Shown in pieces: positions 35,860 through 47,300 of a stretch of 64,000 nt of DNA. Every line of letters begins with the position of its first letter. Positions within the stretch are counted from its first letter, which is position 1. Origin of the DNA: Emydura subglobosa (lineage: Eukaryota > Chordata > Testudines > Chelidae). A program made the position numbers and the translations under genes. The DNA lies in assembly GCA_007922225.1 (NCBI GenBank), contig ML680002.1:1-64000 (forward strand), in the 5' to 3' direction. The notes below the pieces were generated by a model. It was not told where the DNA came from and made no database searches. It saw nothing but the letters and a program-made list of their open reading frames with translations.

Positions 35860-36200
35860 TTTTCCCAACCCTCCCATTGTTTTGTGGTTGTTCTCTGTGC
35901 TCCCTCCAGTGGCAGCATTTCCAGCTCTGCCCCACCCTGGCCAGGATGCATAGTCACTTTAAGGACAGCAGCTTGTCCAGCCCTGAGCAATCAACAGATC
36001 ACGGGATTGGCTTTAAAAATCCTGAGATTTGGGTTCACTTTATTTGCTTCTGGATTATTTACTCGAGTCGGGTCTAAAATTTTCTCTACAGCCATCTGAG
36101 CTGGAAAAAAAAATGTATTTTATTTGTTTTTAATTAAAGCTGGAACTAAGCTCATCAGTCCAGGGCACAGTGCTTTAAAAAAAAAAACCACCACCAAATA
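35860..36200. repeat. Interspersed repeat in the 3' flank of copy B
   Basis: 'gattggctttaaaaatcctgagattt' and 'ctttatttgcttctgg' match a dispersed element also seen at 22,700 and 61,050. Two AATAAA signals on the minus strand (36,039-36,044 and 36,119-36,124) lie inside it. Confidence 0.5.
36119..36124 (-). terminator. Candidate polyadenylation signal of CYP2 copy B
   Basis: AATAAA on the minus strand, 240 bases after the stop codon. It lies in a dispersed repeat; a second AATAAA is at 36,039-36,044. Use is inferred. Confidence 0.4.
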
Positions 36201-36363
36201 TCACCATAAAATCTCAAGAGCCGGCGACACCAGAATCATCCCTATTAGCCTCTGCAACGGATAAGCTCATCTCACACATGTGCTTGTAACTGGTAACAAA
36301 CGCCACAGGACACCAGGTTACGAAATGAGGAGCAGAAGATGGATGTGGAGGGCGGCAGCTCGA

Positions 36364-36545
36364 TCAGCGAGGGATGGCACGGAATTCATACCGGTGCGGC
36401 ACAGTCCACATGCCGCTTAGCAGAGGTGAGAGATCGATTTCCTCTGGGTGGGTGACGGATGTGAGAATGAAGTGCTGCAGGACGGTGGTGAAGAAGAGGA
36501 AGAGCTCCATGTGGGCCAAATCCTCACATAGGCAGATCCGCTTCC
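36364..36545 (-). CDS. CYP2 copy B exon 9
   Basis: Carries the heme ligand Cys439 (codon 36,532-36,534) and the L helix. Codon 36,526-36,528 is TGT (Cys) where the family has Gly. It ends EFRAIPR then TGA. Confidence 0.93.
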
Positions 36546-39500
36546 CTGGGGGAAAGAAACACAATGACTTTGGGGCTGTGCATGGAGCGAGATGCTTTTC
36601 AGGATCCATTGCACCCAATACTCGGTTACCCTCACCCTGTCCTTGACCTCAAGTGCCTTTAAGCCCCTTCTCATGTTACTCCATCTGAGGCTGGGGCTGG
36701 TCCACCCAGTCTCTTCCACTGAGGCCAGTACTGGGGCAGACTCATTAGCAGAGATTCAACCTTCCTCCCCTTGGCTTCCAGCCTGTCTCCCACTTGCTCC
36801 TGCGTCCCCAGCCCGGAGAAGCCATACACACCTGCGGAGAAGGCCATGAAGGCATTGTTCTTCCGGAAACCTCCTCTCTCGTTCAGGAAGTGGCCCGGGT
36901 TGAACGTGGCTGGGTCATTGAATTGGGTGAGGTCTTTGTGGACAGAGAACAGCAGCGGGATCACGTTCATGCCCTGGGTAGGGGAAAGGCACATCTACAG
37001 CACATGCATCCAGAGGATCTCTCTACCCATCCAGCTGTCCCTCTGTCTGTCTCTCAGGCTATCCATTCACTCACTGTCCATCCCTCTGTCTGTCTATCTA
37101 TCTATCCATCCATCACCTGGGTATCCATCCATCTTGATGTCCCTCTATCATTTAATTCACCCATCAGTTTCCCCAACCATCTGTCTTTCTGGCTATCCAT
37201 CCATCCCTCCTATCTGTCTTGGCAATCCATCCATCTCTCCCCATGCACGGCTGGGCAGCCATCTGTCTTGGATGGTTTAGACACAACAAATCCTGCATCC
37301 TGGGAGGAGGTTAGACTAGATGACCCTTGAGTTCCCTTCTTACCAGATGGTTCTATGAGTCTACATCCATCTTGCTCATCCACTCATGCACCAGCCTATC
37401 CACACATCTGTCTGTCTGTCCATCCATTGACTCCTTCGTCCCCCTGCCATCTGGGTAGCCATCCGTCCTTCTCTCAGTCTGTCTAGCCATTTTTCCAACA
37501 ATCCACTCTCTCTCCACTCAATCTATCAGGATTATTTTCTATCCTTCTACCCATCCGTCCATCTGGATTGTCCGTCAATCCGTCTTTCTTCTGTTTGTTC
37601 CCTCCAGCCAGCTACTCACCATCTATCAGTGAACTTGTCGATCTCCCCATCTATATATCTACCTTGCCGTCCTACTTATTCAATCAATCTATCTGTCTCT
37701 CTACCTACCTACTTATCTATCTATCCCCATATACCCCCATCCATTCATCCATCCATCCATCTTCACACTTCTCTGTCTAGCCACTCATTCATCCTGACCA
37801 TCCATCCATTCATAAAACCAATTAGCCAGTATATCCAACCACAGCTCTAGCCGTCTGTCCGTCTGTCCTTCCCCTTTGAGAGCTGGGATACAATCTGAAA
37901 AGAGGTGAGGGGGAGGCATCATGGAGCTGGATCTAAGCTCCCCAGGTTCAATCCAGAGTCACCCTCAGGCTGCAATGGACTCAGGGCCAGATCCTGATCT
38001 CAGCTCCCCCAGAGTCAAACAAAGGGGAATATGTGTTTGCAGGAGGGAATGTAAGCAGGAGGGAAACCCCATTACCTCTGGAAGCAGAAAACCCCTGAAC
38101 TGGGTGTCCCGGGTCACAGTGTGAGGGATACCCATCGGAAGAACATTGCTGAACCTCTGGACCTCATGGATCACAGCATCAGTATAGGGCATGTGCTTTC
38201 GGTCCTTTACAGAAGGGCTGTGGTGTCGGCCAATCACCTGGTCGATCTCAGCTTGGACTTTGGCTGCAGAGAAAGAAGCGGGACGGAAAGTGGGTTATGA
38301 CTGGGAAGGGCAGCCTGATATCACAGCTCTGTGAAGCAGCCATTGGTCAAGGAGGCAGCAAGGACACCCTAGACCTGGAGCTGGTTACATCTGAGACTTG
38401 GCTGGAGATTTTGATCTCTGCCATTTTGAAATAGAGACAGTGGCTTGGATTCTGATCTCATCTGCCCCGGGGTCAATCCAGAGTCACCCCTTAACTGCAA
38501 AGGAGTCAATGTCAGACCTTACTTCAGCTCTAATTATGACACCGACTCCCTGTGCAACCTTTGGAAAGTCACTTGACATCTCCCCTGTCTCATTTCTCCT
38601 CTGCACAGTGGGGATAATGATCCTCCATTCATCTGTCTTTTGTGTTTAAACTGGGAGCATGGAGAGGCAAAGAAGTGTCTCACTCTGTATCTGTGCAGCA
38701 CTCAGCACACAGGGAGCCTAGGTCTTGGCCGGGGGTCGGCACATCCCCCAAATCTCTAAGGACCCCACATTAGGAATAACTATAGAAAATGTGTCTCTGC
38801 TGTTTCTCCCCCTGCTCCCCGCCACTCACCCTGTATCTCCGGGTACTTCATGAGGATGAGGAAGCCGTATCTCAGGATGGTGCTGACTGTCTCTGTGCCC
38901 CCAAACAACAGATTGAGCATGGTCATCACCAGAGTCTCTGTGTGGAAGTAGCTCAGTGGGTCCTGGTTTTCCTGCAGGGGGAGGCGTACACAGCTCCTCA
39001 TTGGGTGCCTCCCCCACAGAATTCGAACCCACAGTGCTCTTGTAAATCACTCCAGGAGAAGGGAGTGTGTCCCCTAGTGGCTGCTCCACAGATGCAGTTT
39101 ATGGGTCTACTGCTGCTACTGGGTGTGGGAGCTAATCCCTTAGCTCTAGGAGCAGAGTCAGATATTATTAACTCAGATTCTCCCTGGTTTAAACCACACA
39201 GCTGGTGACAGCGTCTCTGGACAGCCAGGGCTGAAGTAATGCTGGACTTTCAGGGCAGCTTTACTCATCCCCTGCAATATTCAGCAGAGGCAGGGTGCAC
39301 TTCTCATTAGCACAGCGGGGCTGGGTGTCAGGACTCCTGGCTTCCAGCCCAGCTGGGGAAAAGGAGTGGGGTCTAGTGCTTAGAGTTGAAAACTGGCCTT
39401 CAGGACTCCTGCATTCTGTTCCTGACCTGCTGAGTGACTTTGGGCAAGTCACCTCCCTGTCCCAAGCCTCATTTCCCCAGTTCTAAACTGTCCTGCCTTC

Positions 39501-42500
39501 TGGGTTGGAGCATCACAAGACTTAAGCCATTAATTTTTCTGCAGGCAGGGCTGTGAGAACCTGATGTAACTGATCTTGGGTTACTGCTTGTCATCTGTCC
39601 TTCCCACCCCACAATGGATTAAAAACAGGCCACAGAGATTACCTTTAAGCAGCAACAAAGGCAAGAACCAGTGTGGCTGGTGATGGAGCAGGGAGCATCT
39701 CCAGGGTTCTAAAGAAAACCTACAAGTACCGGGAGGGATTTGGGGCTGGTCAAGGGACACCTCAGCCCCGTGTCTGTGTGCTGTGCTGCTCCACGGGCTG
39801 GACCACAAGCCCTTCCATTCTAGCATTACCCCAAACAAATACATCTGCTCCTGGAAGCAAATTGCCAGATGAGGTCAGAGGCAGGTTTAGTTTTTGGGAG
39901 AGGTTCTTGGGTCCTTTGAAACCACTTTAACGGTTGAAGGAATCTGGAGACAGGAAGGTGAGCAGGGACGTGCTCATGGATTTCCAATCTATAAATGGTT
40001 GTGACAAAAGGGAATGGGGATCAATTGTTCTCTGTGTGCACTGAAGAAGGTGGGACACAAAGCAATGGGCTGAATCTGCAGCAAGGGAGATTTAGGTTAC
40101 ATTTTAGGAGTCTTTGTAAATATCAGTTTAGCAAAGCACTGGAACAGGTCCCTACGGAGCTTATGGCAGCCCCGTAACTGGAGGTTTTCAAGAGCAGGTT
40201 GAACAAACCCATCAAGGATGGTTTGGGGTTATTTGCTCCGGCCCCAAAGTGGGGGCTGGAGGAGGCTGAATGAGATGTCTGCTTGAGGTCCCTCCCTCAC
40301 TACATTTCCATGGTTCTGTGATTAGTAATTGTTACCGCCTTTGGGCCGAGAATTTTGTGACAACTTCAGGGTCTTGTGGGTTATTGCAGTGAGGAGGAGA
40401 AATTGCTGCAGGCTGGTTATTTCTTTGGTGTAACCCTGTTTATTCACAAGGAAGCACAAACTCCTGTTTCCCTGATCAAAGGAGCCAGCCTCCTGGGTCC
40501 CAGCTTCCAACCTCAGTCAGCCACCATCCCAACACACACCAGCTTTCTAGGTTTATCCCAGGCTGCGTCGGTTTGGCTTTTTCTCCTTCTGCCTCTCTCT
40601 AGCCTGCCTACATAGCAGCTGGGACATGATTTCCAGCATGGGTAGACAGACTCACGCTGGCTATGGTTGAGCTAAGGCATTAAAAAGAGCGGTGAGGCCA
40701 CTCCAATACAATCCTGTCCTAGGTCTTAGGTACATCCTTGGGCAACTCCCCTGAACCACTCACCCTGCTCCTGTTATTTTCAATGAGCTACCTCAATCAA
40801 ACTAAGTGCATGTGTGTCTGGGAATAGCCGCTCCCAGCTGCAGTGTAGTCCAGCCCTGTGTCCCCTTGTGTGTGTCTCTCTGTCCTTATGTGGTCTCACA
40901 CACACAGACACCCAGCCCCACCCATCCAAAGCCAACCCCTCCATCAGAAGACCCATGGCCACATTCTTCAAATTCTCCACTGGCTTGGCCATGTGCCCAT
41001 GTTTTAGGGGTGACTGCTATTGTGCCAGTGACACCATGGGTGCAAGGCAGTGATTATGCCCGACCTGTAACAAGTTTTAAACCAATAAACCCTAACAATA
41101 CCTGTATTACTGGAGTACCTGGGAAACCCAGACATGGGCCAGGCCCTGCATTCTGCCACGCTCTGTACAAACACAGAACAACACTAACTGCAATTCTCTG
41201 GCACCTAGAGGACCACCCCCTCCAAAAATTAGAGCCCCAATTGTGCCAGCGATGCCAAACCAAGGGACAGTGCCTGCCCTACAGAGCTCACAGCCTGTAC
41301 AGGCAAAGGAAAGACCATTATTCCCATTTCAAAAATAGGGAAACTGAGGCCCAGGGTGGTCACGCAGCAGGCCAGGAGGCAAACCAGGAATAGAACCCAG
41401 ATCTCCTGAGACCCCGTCCACTGCTCCAGCCATTCGGACACCCTGCATCCCATACTGACGTAGGTAGAGTTTTAAAGGGGTCAGTCTCCCCCTGTCCTTA
41501 GCCCACAACCCTTTCACCTGCTCCATCCTGAGGAGGAAGCAGTCGATGAAGTCACGGGGGCAGTCGGGGTCGAAGGATTCCTGGTGCATCTTCACCCGCT
41601 CCAACACGAAGAGCCGCATCTGCTCTAAGTTCTTAAAGATTCTGTTGTGAGGCCCTGGCAGGTAGGACATGGGGCCGGGGAAGAGGTTGTACATCTGGGG
41701 AAAGGGACATGAGTCACCCCACGGCAGCACAGAGCTCTGTGCGTGTCACCCTAACGAATGGAGCAACAGTGCAGATGCATTACATCAGTGAGCTCTGTGT
41801 GTGCATTACCGCAGTGAGCTCTGTGTGTGCATTACCGCGGTGAGCTCTGTGCTTGCTACCATAACAAACAGTGAGGCGGTGTGCATTGCATTACTGTAAT
41901 GAACTGTGTGCATTCCATTATCATAATGAACAGCACAGTGCTGTTTTTGCATTACCGTAATGAATAGGACAGCAGTGCAGTTGCATGCACATGACCACAC
42001 TGAACTGTGCAGCATGTGCACGTTGCTTTATGCAGTTCATTACAGAGTGCGCATGTCATGCTACCAGAATGAATTGTTTGTGTGTGTGTCATGTTACTAT
42101 AACGCGTCATACAGGATGTGAATGTGTCCGTATGGATACGGGGATGTTACGGTAACAAACTGTGCAGGGCATGCAAGACAGTGCGTCCATTGCCATGAAG
42201 AACTGTGCGGAGTGTGTCGGGGCCAGACATCGCTGCCGACTGCTGGAGGGTGTGTTTGGTTTCCCAAAGAGGAGGCCGAGCAGGGACCTGAAAATATCTC
42301 CCGATAGGATTGTTATAAAGAGGACAGAGACCAACTGTTCTCCATGTCCGCCGTGGGGAGAGACCCCTGCCCAGACAAAGCCTCGCTCCCCCCTCACGAG
42401 CACCCACCTGCCCCCACGGTGAGTTGACCAAGTGGAAGATCTGGTCAATGAGACCGACCAAGGTGAGAAAGTTCCTGTCCTCATAGTCGAACCGGTCCCC

Positions 42501-45500
42501 AAAGACGATGGAGCAGATAACGTTGGAGGCGGCACAGCTGATGAGGAAGGTGGGGTCGAAGGGCGCGGCTAGTGAAGGGGAGGGAACAGGCTGTGAGCAG
42601 CAGGAAGTCGCAACTAGGGGCTCTGCCTTAGTCACTGCTGGGTAGGGAATTTGTTGGGGGAGGCTCAGCAGTGGGGGAGGGTCTCCCCTTGGTGTCAGTG
42701 CAGTGCTAGGGGCTTGTGCAGCAGGAGGCGCTCTCTTCTCTGGGCTGAACCAACACCCAGTGTGGCACTGGGCAGGGGGTGCTGGGCTGCAGGGCAGGGG
42801 CTCAGTAGGGTGCACTCTTTCCTGGCAGTCTGCACTGGCCCTCATCCCCAATGCAGCCCTAGAGGGCGCTGTATGGCCACACAGCAGGGATCTTGCAGCA
42901 AAAGGCTGCAGCACTACACGGATGACATGTGGCAATAATCCAGGCTGAAGAGAAGCTGTGACCCTAGGGCTGGGAGGCTGCAGCCTAGGCCAGCATCCAC
43001 CCGGCTGGCGCACCTTGGGTCTGAGAGAGCTCCTGCACCAGGCACCGCGACTCCTCCTGGATCTGCTCCTCCAGGCTGCACTTCCCCATGTTGAAGTCCC
43101 TCAGCGTCTGCAGGGCGAATCTCCGCAGAACCTTCCACTTCTCCCCATTGCTCAGAACGATGCCTGGGGAAGGGGAGGAGGGGTGAAGAAAGGGCTTATG
43201 AGAGCCCAGTTCCACTGAATTCAGCTGGGCTTCCCCCATGTATCCCTGCCCCATGCTGGGAACGAATGACAATAACCAACCCCTGCTCATTGGCAACCAA
43301 GAGTCCTGCCTACACTGCTCTCCCAGGACCAGGAACAGAACGCAGGAATCCTAGTGTAGCCCATTGGTCTATCCTACGAGACCCCACTTCCTCCCAGAGC
43401 TGGGATTGAACCCAGGAGTCCCTGCTCCCAGCCTGGCTCCTGTTCTAACCACTACCCCCCACTGCCTCCTAAACTTGTCACTCTCTCTCTCACTCCATAT
43501 ACACACACACATGCCAGGACAGAGGGAAACTAGGAATCCAGGTCACCTAGGGATGGCCTGTGATACTAAGTCTTGTCTAGCACCACCTCGATCTAAAGCA
43601 TTCTGCAGGGGCAGAGTCATTATCCTGGTTCATAAGTGTAGAGACTGAGGCCCAGTGAGATGCAGGTATTTGCCCACGGTCACTCAGGGAATTAGTGGCA
43701 GAGCTGAGAATTGAACCCTGATCCATCTGGAGTCTTTTACAATCTGAGCAGCCGAAAGGTGGGAGGGGAAACTAAGGCAGATACTGGCCTGGGGGTCACC
43801 CAGCAGATTATTGGGGAACCCAAGTACTTTGGCTCCCAGTGCAGTGCCTGAGCCACGAGGTCAGGCGGCCCCTCTGTAGGTCCTTCCCCACTTCCCCTGA
43901 GTCTGTAGGAGGGTTGAGGTACTGAAATCTGGGAAGGGCCGTCCACCGACACCAAGTGGAGGGGATGATTCCTTACCGTTCCCTTGAGTGCAGCGGAAGA
44001 AGGTGGGCAGGTCCCCGCGTGCACTGAACTCTTCGGCCTGGTCCACCAGGGCCTCCTTCACTGTCTGGTATCCACACAGTACGACACAGGGGCGGGAGCC
44101 CAGGTGAATGGTGAAGATGGGGCCATAGCACTCACTCAGCTACAAACACAGAGAGACCCGAGGGTCAGAATATTGGGCCCCAAGCAAAAAATACAGTCCT
44201 GCAATCATGATACCCAGCTCTAGCCACTAGACCCCACTTCCCCCACAAAGCTGGGGAAAGAACCCAGGATTCTTGGTCCTAGCCCCCAGCTTTAGCCCAC
44301 TAGATCCCCCTCCTCTCCCAGAGCTCAGAACCGCACCCAGAAGTCCAGGACAACCTGTGACCCAAGGGCTATTAATACTTAAGCTGCACAGCGTGTTTCC
44401 AGCAAACCAGGGTTTTAATAGAAAAATGCTGATGAGTCAAACGTGAAACATTTCTGACAGAATCCCCTGTTTTTTTAGCAGAGGTTTAGGGGGCAGAGCT
44501 TCTGGGCAGGCCTGCCTTGGATACAGCCCAGGAGCCAGGGTCCTCAGGTCTTCCAGACTGTCTGATTTCTGCACTTTATTGAGCCAGCTGCCCCAAGAGC
44601 CAGGCAGCCCTGGAGTCAGATGGAAGCCATGGGGGCCCCAGCCTGGCGCTGTCCACCTTGCAGAGGCGCAGCAGACCCCAACACTGTCAAGTGAAATGGA
44701 CATAGCTGTTGTCAGTTTCACTGGGGCTTTTCAGTGAAGCAGTTCAGCCTGAAACTGACAAGAATCACATCCATTTCATTCAGCTGGTTTCACAGATGTT
44801 AAGGCAAGGAGTGTCCCTTGTAACCATCTCATCTGCCCTCCTGTATCACACAGGCCAGAGAATGGCCTCTAAGTAATTCTTACAGCAAAGCTTTCAGACA
44901 AAAGGCCTGTCTAGATTGCAAATAAACAATGAAAAAACAAATCAAAACCATGTTTCCAAAACAAACTTTTTTTGGAATTTCCAATTCTTAGGAGAAATTT
45001 CCTTTTTTAATTAAAAATTGGAACAAAACCAAAATATCAAAACTTCCTATGAACCAGAAATTCCAAGTTTCAGCGGGTTCTTGTTGGCATGGTGGGGGTG
45101 GGGGTCAGAGGGCTGGGCATCAGGACACCTGGATTCCATTCTGGGCTCTTCCACCTAACTCCCTGCATGATCTTGGGGAGGTCACGGCCACTCCCTGGGC
45201 CTCAGTTTCCCCATCTGTAAAAGGATTGGGGTTACACACTTTGAACTGCTCTGACTCAAGATGGCAATGGTTGCCTAACCTGGATGATCCCAAAATTTCA
45301 CTAAGATGAGTTGTTACTGGAGCTCCCCTGCCACGTTCTCCTACATCCCCAGCTATTTGTGCTAAGGACTTAGCATAAATTAATTTGCCTCCTGTGTCTC
45401 CAGCCAGAGTTTAATGCTGTGCAAACCTGCCCTTCAGAACTGTCCCCATCACAGTAAATGTTAATAGAGCACGAGCAGGGAGATGCTCCCAGTGCAACCT

Positions 45501-47082
45501 CATCAAAACCTTTCCACAGGCCAGTGAATCTTTTTGCTTTAATATGGCCCTTGCCCTGGTACAGTTCTGTGTTCCATGTTACTCATCGTAACTATAGTGC
45601 ACTTCAGGGCTCTGGCAAGGGAGTGGAGTGTAGTGGTTAGAGTTGGGGGGTTCTGGGAACCAGGACTTATGGGTTCTATCCCTACTTCTGGCTCTGCCAC
45701 CTGAGCAGAAGCTGCAGCACCCAACACAAGGGGAGCCCTGATCTCAACTGGGGTCTCCAGGTGCTATAATGAGGAAGCCCAGGAGGGCTGACTCCTCCAT
45801 GCTAGTGCTGTCATTTGCACAAGTACATAAATCCAAGAAGCTACACTCAGCACTTGGGTGAACAACAGCACAAGCTGGGATCAGGCCCTGGCTATGCTTA
45901 AATCTCAACCCCGGCCCATCTGCTAGAAGGGCTGCAGACCTGCTGTGAGCCCTCCTCAGGAGCTGTGAGAACAAAACAGATGTAGATTCTTTGTTCTATT
46001 GTAAAAGTGAGATAGAGAGAGAGAGAAATTTTTCCTTTACTGTTCTGACAATGCTATAGTGCTGTTTAGTGTGGCACAAGTAGACTCCATCTTGTTAGTT
46101 TCTTGAAGTGAGCTCTTTCCTGAAACTCATACTATTAAACCTAAAAATATCTTGATAAATTCTCTTTGTGTGAGTGGGGAATGTATGTTCAGGGCATAAA
46201 AAGACACCAACTGAAACTGCTCTAACAACAGAAAGGGGAGTAAAGACACCAACTGCCCTCCTAACCCTGAAGGGTGAAGAATACATAACAACGACCATAA
46301 AATGCAAATAATTGACCCTTAAGTACAGAAGGATCCACCCTGGGAACAAACAAAGTATAGAAATAAGAGAATAGTTAATCTTTCAATTAGCTGGCGACTA
46401 ACAACTATACTGAACCGAGAGGCAGCATGACAAAGCAAGACCCATAGACTTACATGAGAGCTAGCAAGTATAAAAGATGGGTAAAAAACATGGAAACTTT
46501 CAGTTTCATTCTGTAATTGTCATCTTGGAGCATCAGATTCACGTCTGGCAGAGGCCTGGCTCCCTCCTCGTGCCCAGCCTAGTTGCTCACGAGGCTGGCT
46601 CAAGCAACGCATAAAAAGACTGGTAATTATATCACACCAGCTTACAGAACTTTATGAATGTATGTGAATGTGACTGCTTTTTGATATTCTTACATGTACA
46701 ATAAATGTGGCATGTTGCCATGCCCTGCTGAATGAGATCCTGCTAGTCTTTTCTTTTACAAATACAGAACTGCCAGGGTGGAATTATCCTTCCCACCCCA
46801 CTTAGCAACAACAATGAATAGTAGCCAGAAATTTACCAGCACGGTGCAAACATTTCCCACTGTTCCCACGCCACCCCGTCTCGGGATCCAAACCCTCCTT
46901 ACCGTGTGAAGAGATTGGACAATGTCCTTGGTACCCAGCTGCAGCAGATTCCCCAAAATGGGCAACGGGCGCGGGCCCGGGGGTAAATGCCCTCTGTTCT
47001 TCTGGCCCTTCCCATTGACGAACAAGAGCAGGCAGGAGACACAGATGACCAGGAAAATCAGCATGGTTGCACCAATATCCAT
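36364..47082 (-). CDS. Cytochrome P450 family 2, copy B, complete nine-exon gene
   Basis: A microsomal heme monooxygenase that would oxidise small lipophilic substrates with NADPH-P450 reductase. Exons on the minus strand are 46,903-47,082, 43,977-44,139, 43,014-43,163, 42,408-42,568, 41,518-41,694, 38,830-38,971, 38,076-38,263, 36,832-36,973 and 36,364-36,545. Lengths 180/163/150/161/177/142/188/142/182 are canonical for CYP2, all junctions are GT-AG, and 494 codons result without a stop. Visible features: N-terminal anchor (residues 5-22), proline hinge PPGPRPLP (34-41), C-helix W124xxxR128, I-helix GGTET (301-305), K-helix E358xxR361, and heme Cys439 in FSAGKRICLC. The last motif residue, normally Gly (position 441), is Cys. 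The EGLN2/RAB4B neighbours fit the CYP2A/B/F/G/S/T cluster; I cannot name the subfamily. Confidence 0.93.
36832..36973 (-). CDS. CYP2 copy B exon 8
   Basis: 142 bases, from [14 protein letters not shown] to the AFMAFSA start of the heme loop. The donor is GCAG|GTGTGT. Confidence 0.93.
36980..37870. repeat. Tetranucleotide-rich array in intron 7
   Basis: Dense TCCA/TCTA/TCTG repeats with few perfect runs ('tctatctatctatccatccatc' type at 37,095-37,115). A short CR1 3' end ('ttagactagatgaccc') interrupts it at about 37,310-37,360. The same array is at 62,700-63,480 in copy C, so it predates the duplication. Confidence 0.85.
38076..38263 (-). CDS. CYP2 copy B exon 7
   Basis: 188 bases. Includes [15 protein letters not shown] with the K-helix ExxR and ends RGFLLPE. 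Confidence 0.93.
38400..38770 (+). repeat. SINE fragments in intron 6
   Basis: The pieces 'cacttgacatctcccctgtctcatttctcc' and 'agtggggataatgatcc' match the dispersed SINE body. Confidence 0.5.
38830..38971 (-). CDS. CYP2 copy B exon 6
   Basis: 142 bases. Codes for the I-helix with GGTETVS, the oxygen-activation groove. Confidence 0.93.
38972..41517. other. Intron 5 of copy B
   Basis: Contains a SINE at about 39,320-39,490 (plus), a CR1 3' end at about 39,950-40,330 (plus, ending 'ccctccctcactacatttccatggttctgtg'), and a minus-strand SINE at about 41,120-41,456. No exon-like sequence other than flanking exons is seen. Confidence 0.7.
41120..41456 (-). repeat. SINE, minus orientation
   Basis: On the minus strand it reads as the tRNA-derived SINE with the 'gggttctattcctgg' box and then a tail derived from 'cacagcctgtacagg' and 'gggaaactgaggccc' (plus strand). 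It lies in intron 5. Confidence 0.6.
41518..41694 (-). CDS. CYP2 copy B exon 5
   Basis: 177 bases. Begins [16 protein letters not shown] and ends [15 protein letters not shown], the family signature before the I-helix. Confidence 0.93.
41740..42215. repeat. Degenerate minisatellite in intron 4
   Basis: A repeating theme of 'gcattaccgtaatgaactgtg' and 'gagctctgtgtgtgcattaccg', with spacing of roughly 30-60 bases, fills most of the intron. The first units (41,790-41,850) are the most regular. Confidence 0.65.
42408..42568 (-). CDS. CYP2 copy B exon 4
   Basis: 161 bases. Contains [17 protein letters not shown], a strongly conserved CYP2 block. Confidence 0.93.
43014..43163 (-). CDS. CYP2 copy B exon 3
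   Basis: 150 bases. Contains [19 protein letters not shown] with the C-helix WxxxR that contacts a heme propionate. Confidence 0.93.
43300..43976. repeat. SINE pieces in intron 2
   Basis: Fragments of the tRNA-derived SINE at about 43,325-43,460 and 43,635-43,735 ('gactgaggcccagtgagatg'). A CA/CT-rich stretch lies at about 43,480-43,512. Confidence 0.5.
43977..44139 (-). CDS. CYP2 copy B exon 2
   Basis: 163 bases. Contains [19 protein letters not shown] and [14 protein letters not shown], both typical of CYP2. Confidence 0.93.
44140..46902 (-). other. Intron 1 of copy B
   Basis: Aligns in blocks with 1-3,909 of copy A. Contains SINE pieces (45,100-45,235 plus; 45,630-45,760) and a solo LTR of the ERV-2 type at about 45,945-46,770. 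No coding exon is seen. Confidence 0.75.
45945..46770 (+). repeat. Solo LTR, ERV-2 family, in intron 1 of copy B
   Basis: Shares 'cagcatgacaaagcaag-cccatagacttacatg' with 19,425-19,456 and the 'ggctccctcctcgtgcc', 'aataaatgtggcatgttgcc' and 'gagatcctgctag' end with 28,420-28,610. It is absent from copy A, where the sequence passes directly from 'gctagaagggctg' to 'gaattatcc' (3,757-3,790). Ends are approximate. Confidence 0.75.
46903..47082 (-). CDS. CYP2 copy B exon 1
   Basis: 180 bases, 60 codons. Hydrophobic signal anchor followed by a basic linker and [15 protein letters not shown]. Start ATG at 47,082 is the first in-frame ATG after the conserved upstream box. Confidence 0.93.
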
Positions 47083-47300
47083 GGCCCTGCACTGGGTGCA
47101 GCACCGCTGGGTAACACAAACCAGAGAAGCCAGGCTAAGCCAAACACAGGGGTAACAGCTCAGTGGGGGCTTCTGGGTGCATTTGTATTTAATAACTTTG
47201 GGATGATATAAATCTCAACTTCTCAGGTGGGAAAGGGATGAGTTTCAAAGCTGAGTCACTCAAGAGACAGGGAGGCTGTGTGGCAAAGGTAGGCATGGCC
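47083..47300 (-). promoter_or_regulatory. Candidate promoter of CYP2 copy B
   Basis: On the minus strand a TATTAAATA box lies at 47,186-47,194, about 105 bases before the ATG. An AP-1-type TGAGTCA lies at 47,252-47,258. Both positions are alignable in copy A. Transcription start is not known. Confidence 0.45.

Noticed and set aside
36771..37850. Ser/Pro/Leu/Ile-rich frames in the tetranucleotide array
   Set aside because: They are translations of simple repeats inside CYP2 intron 7.
42147..43013. 288-codon minus-strand frame
   Set aside because: It reads through intron 3 and exon 4 of CYP2 copy B. Only the exon 4 part is conserved.
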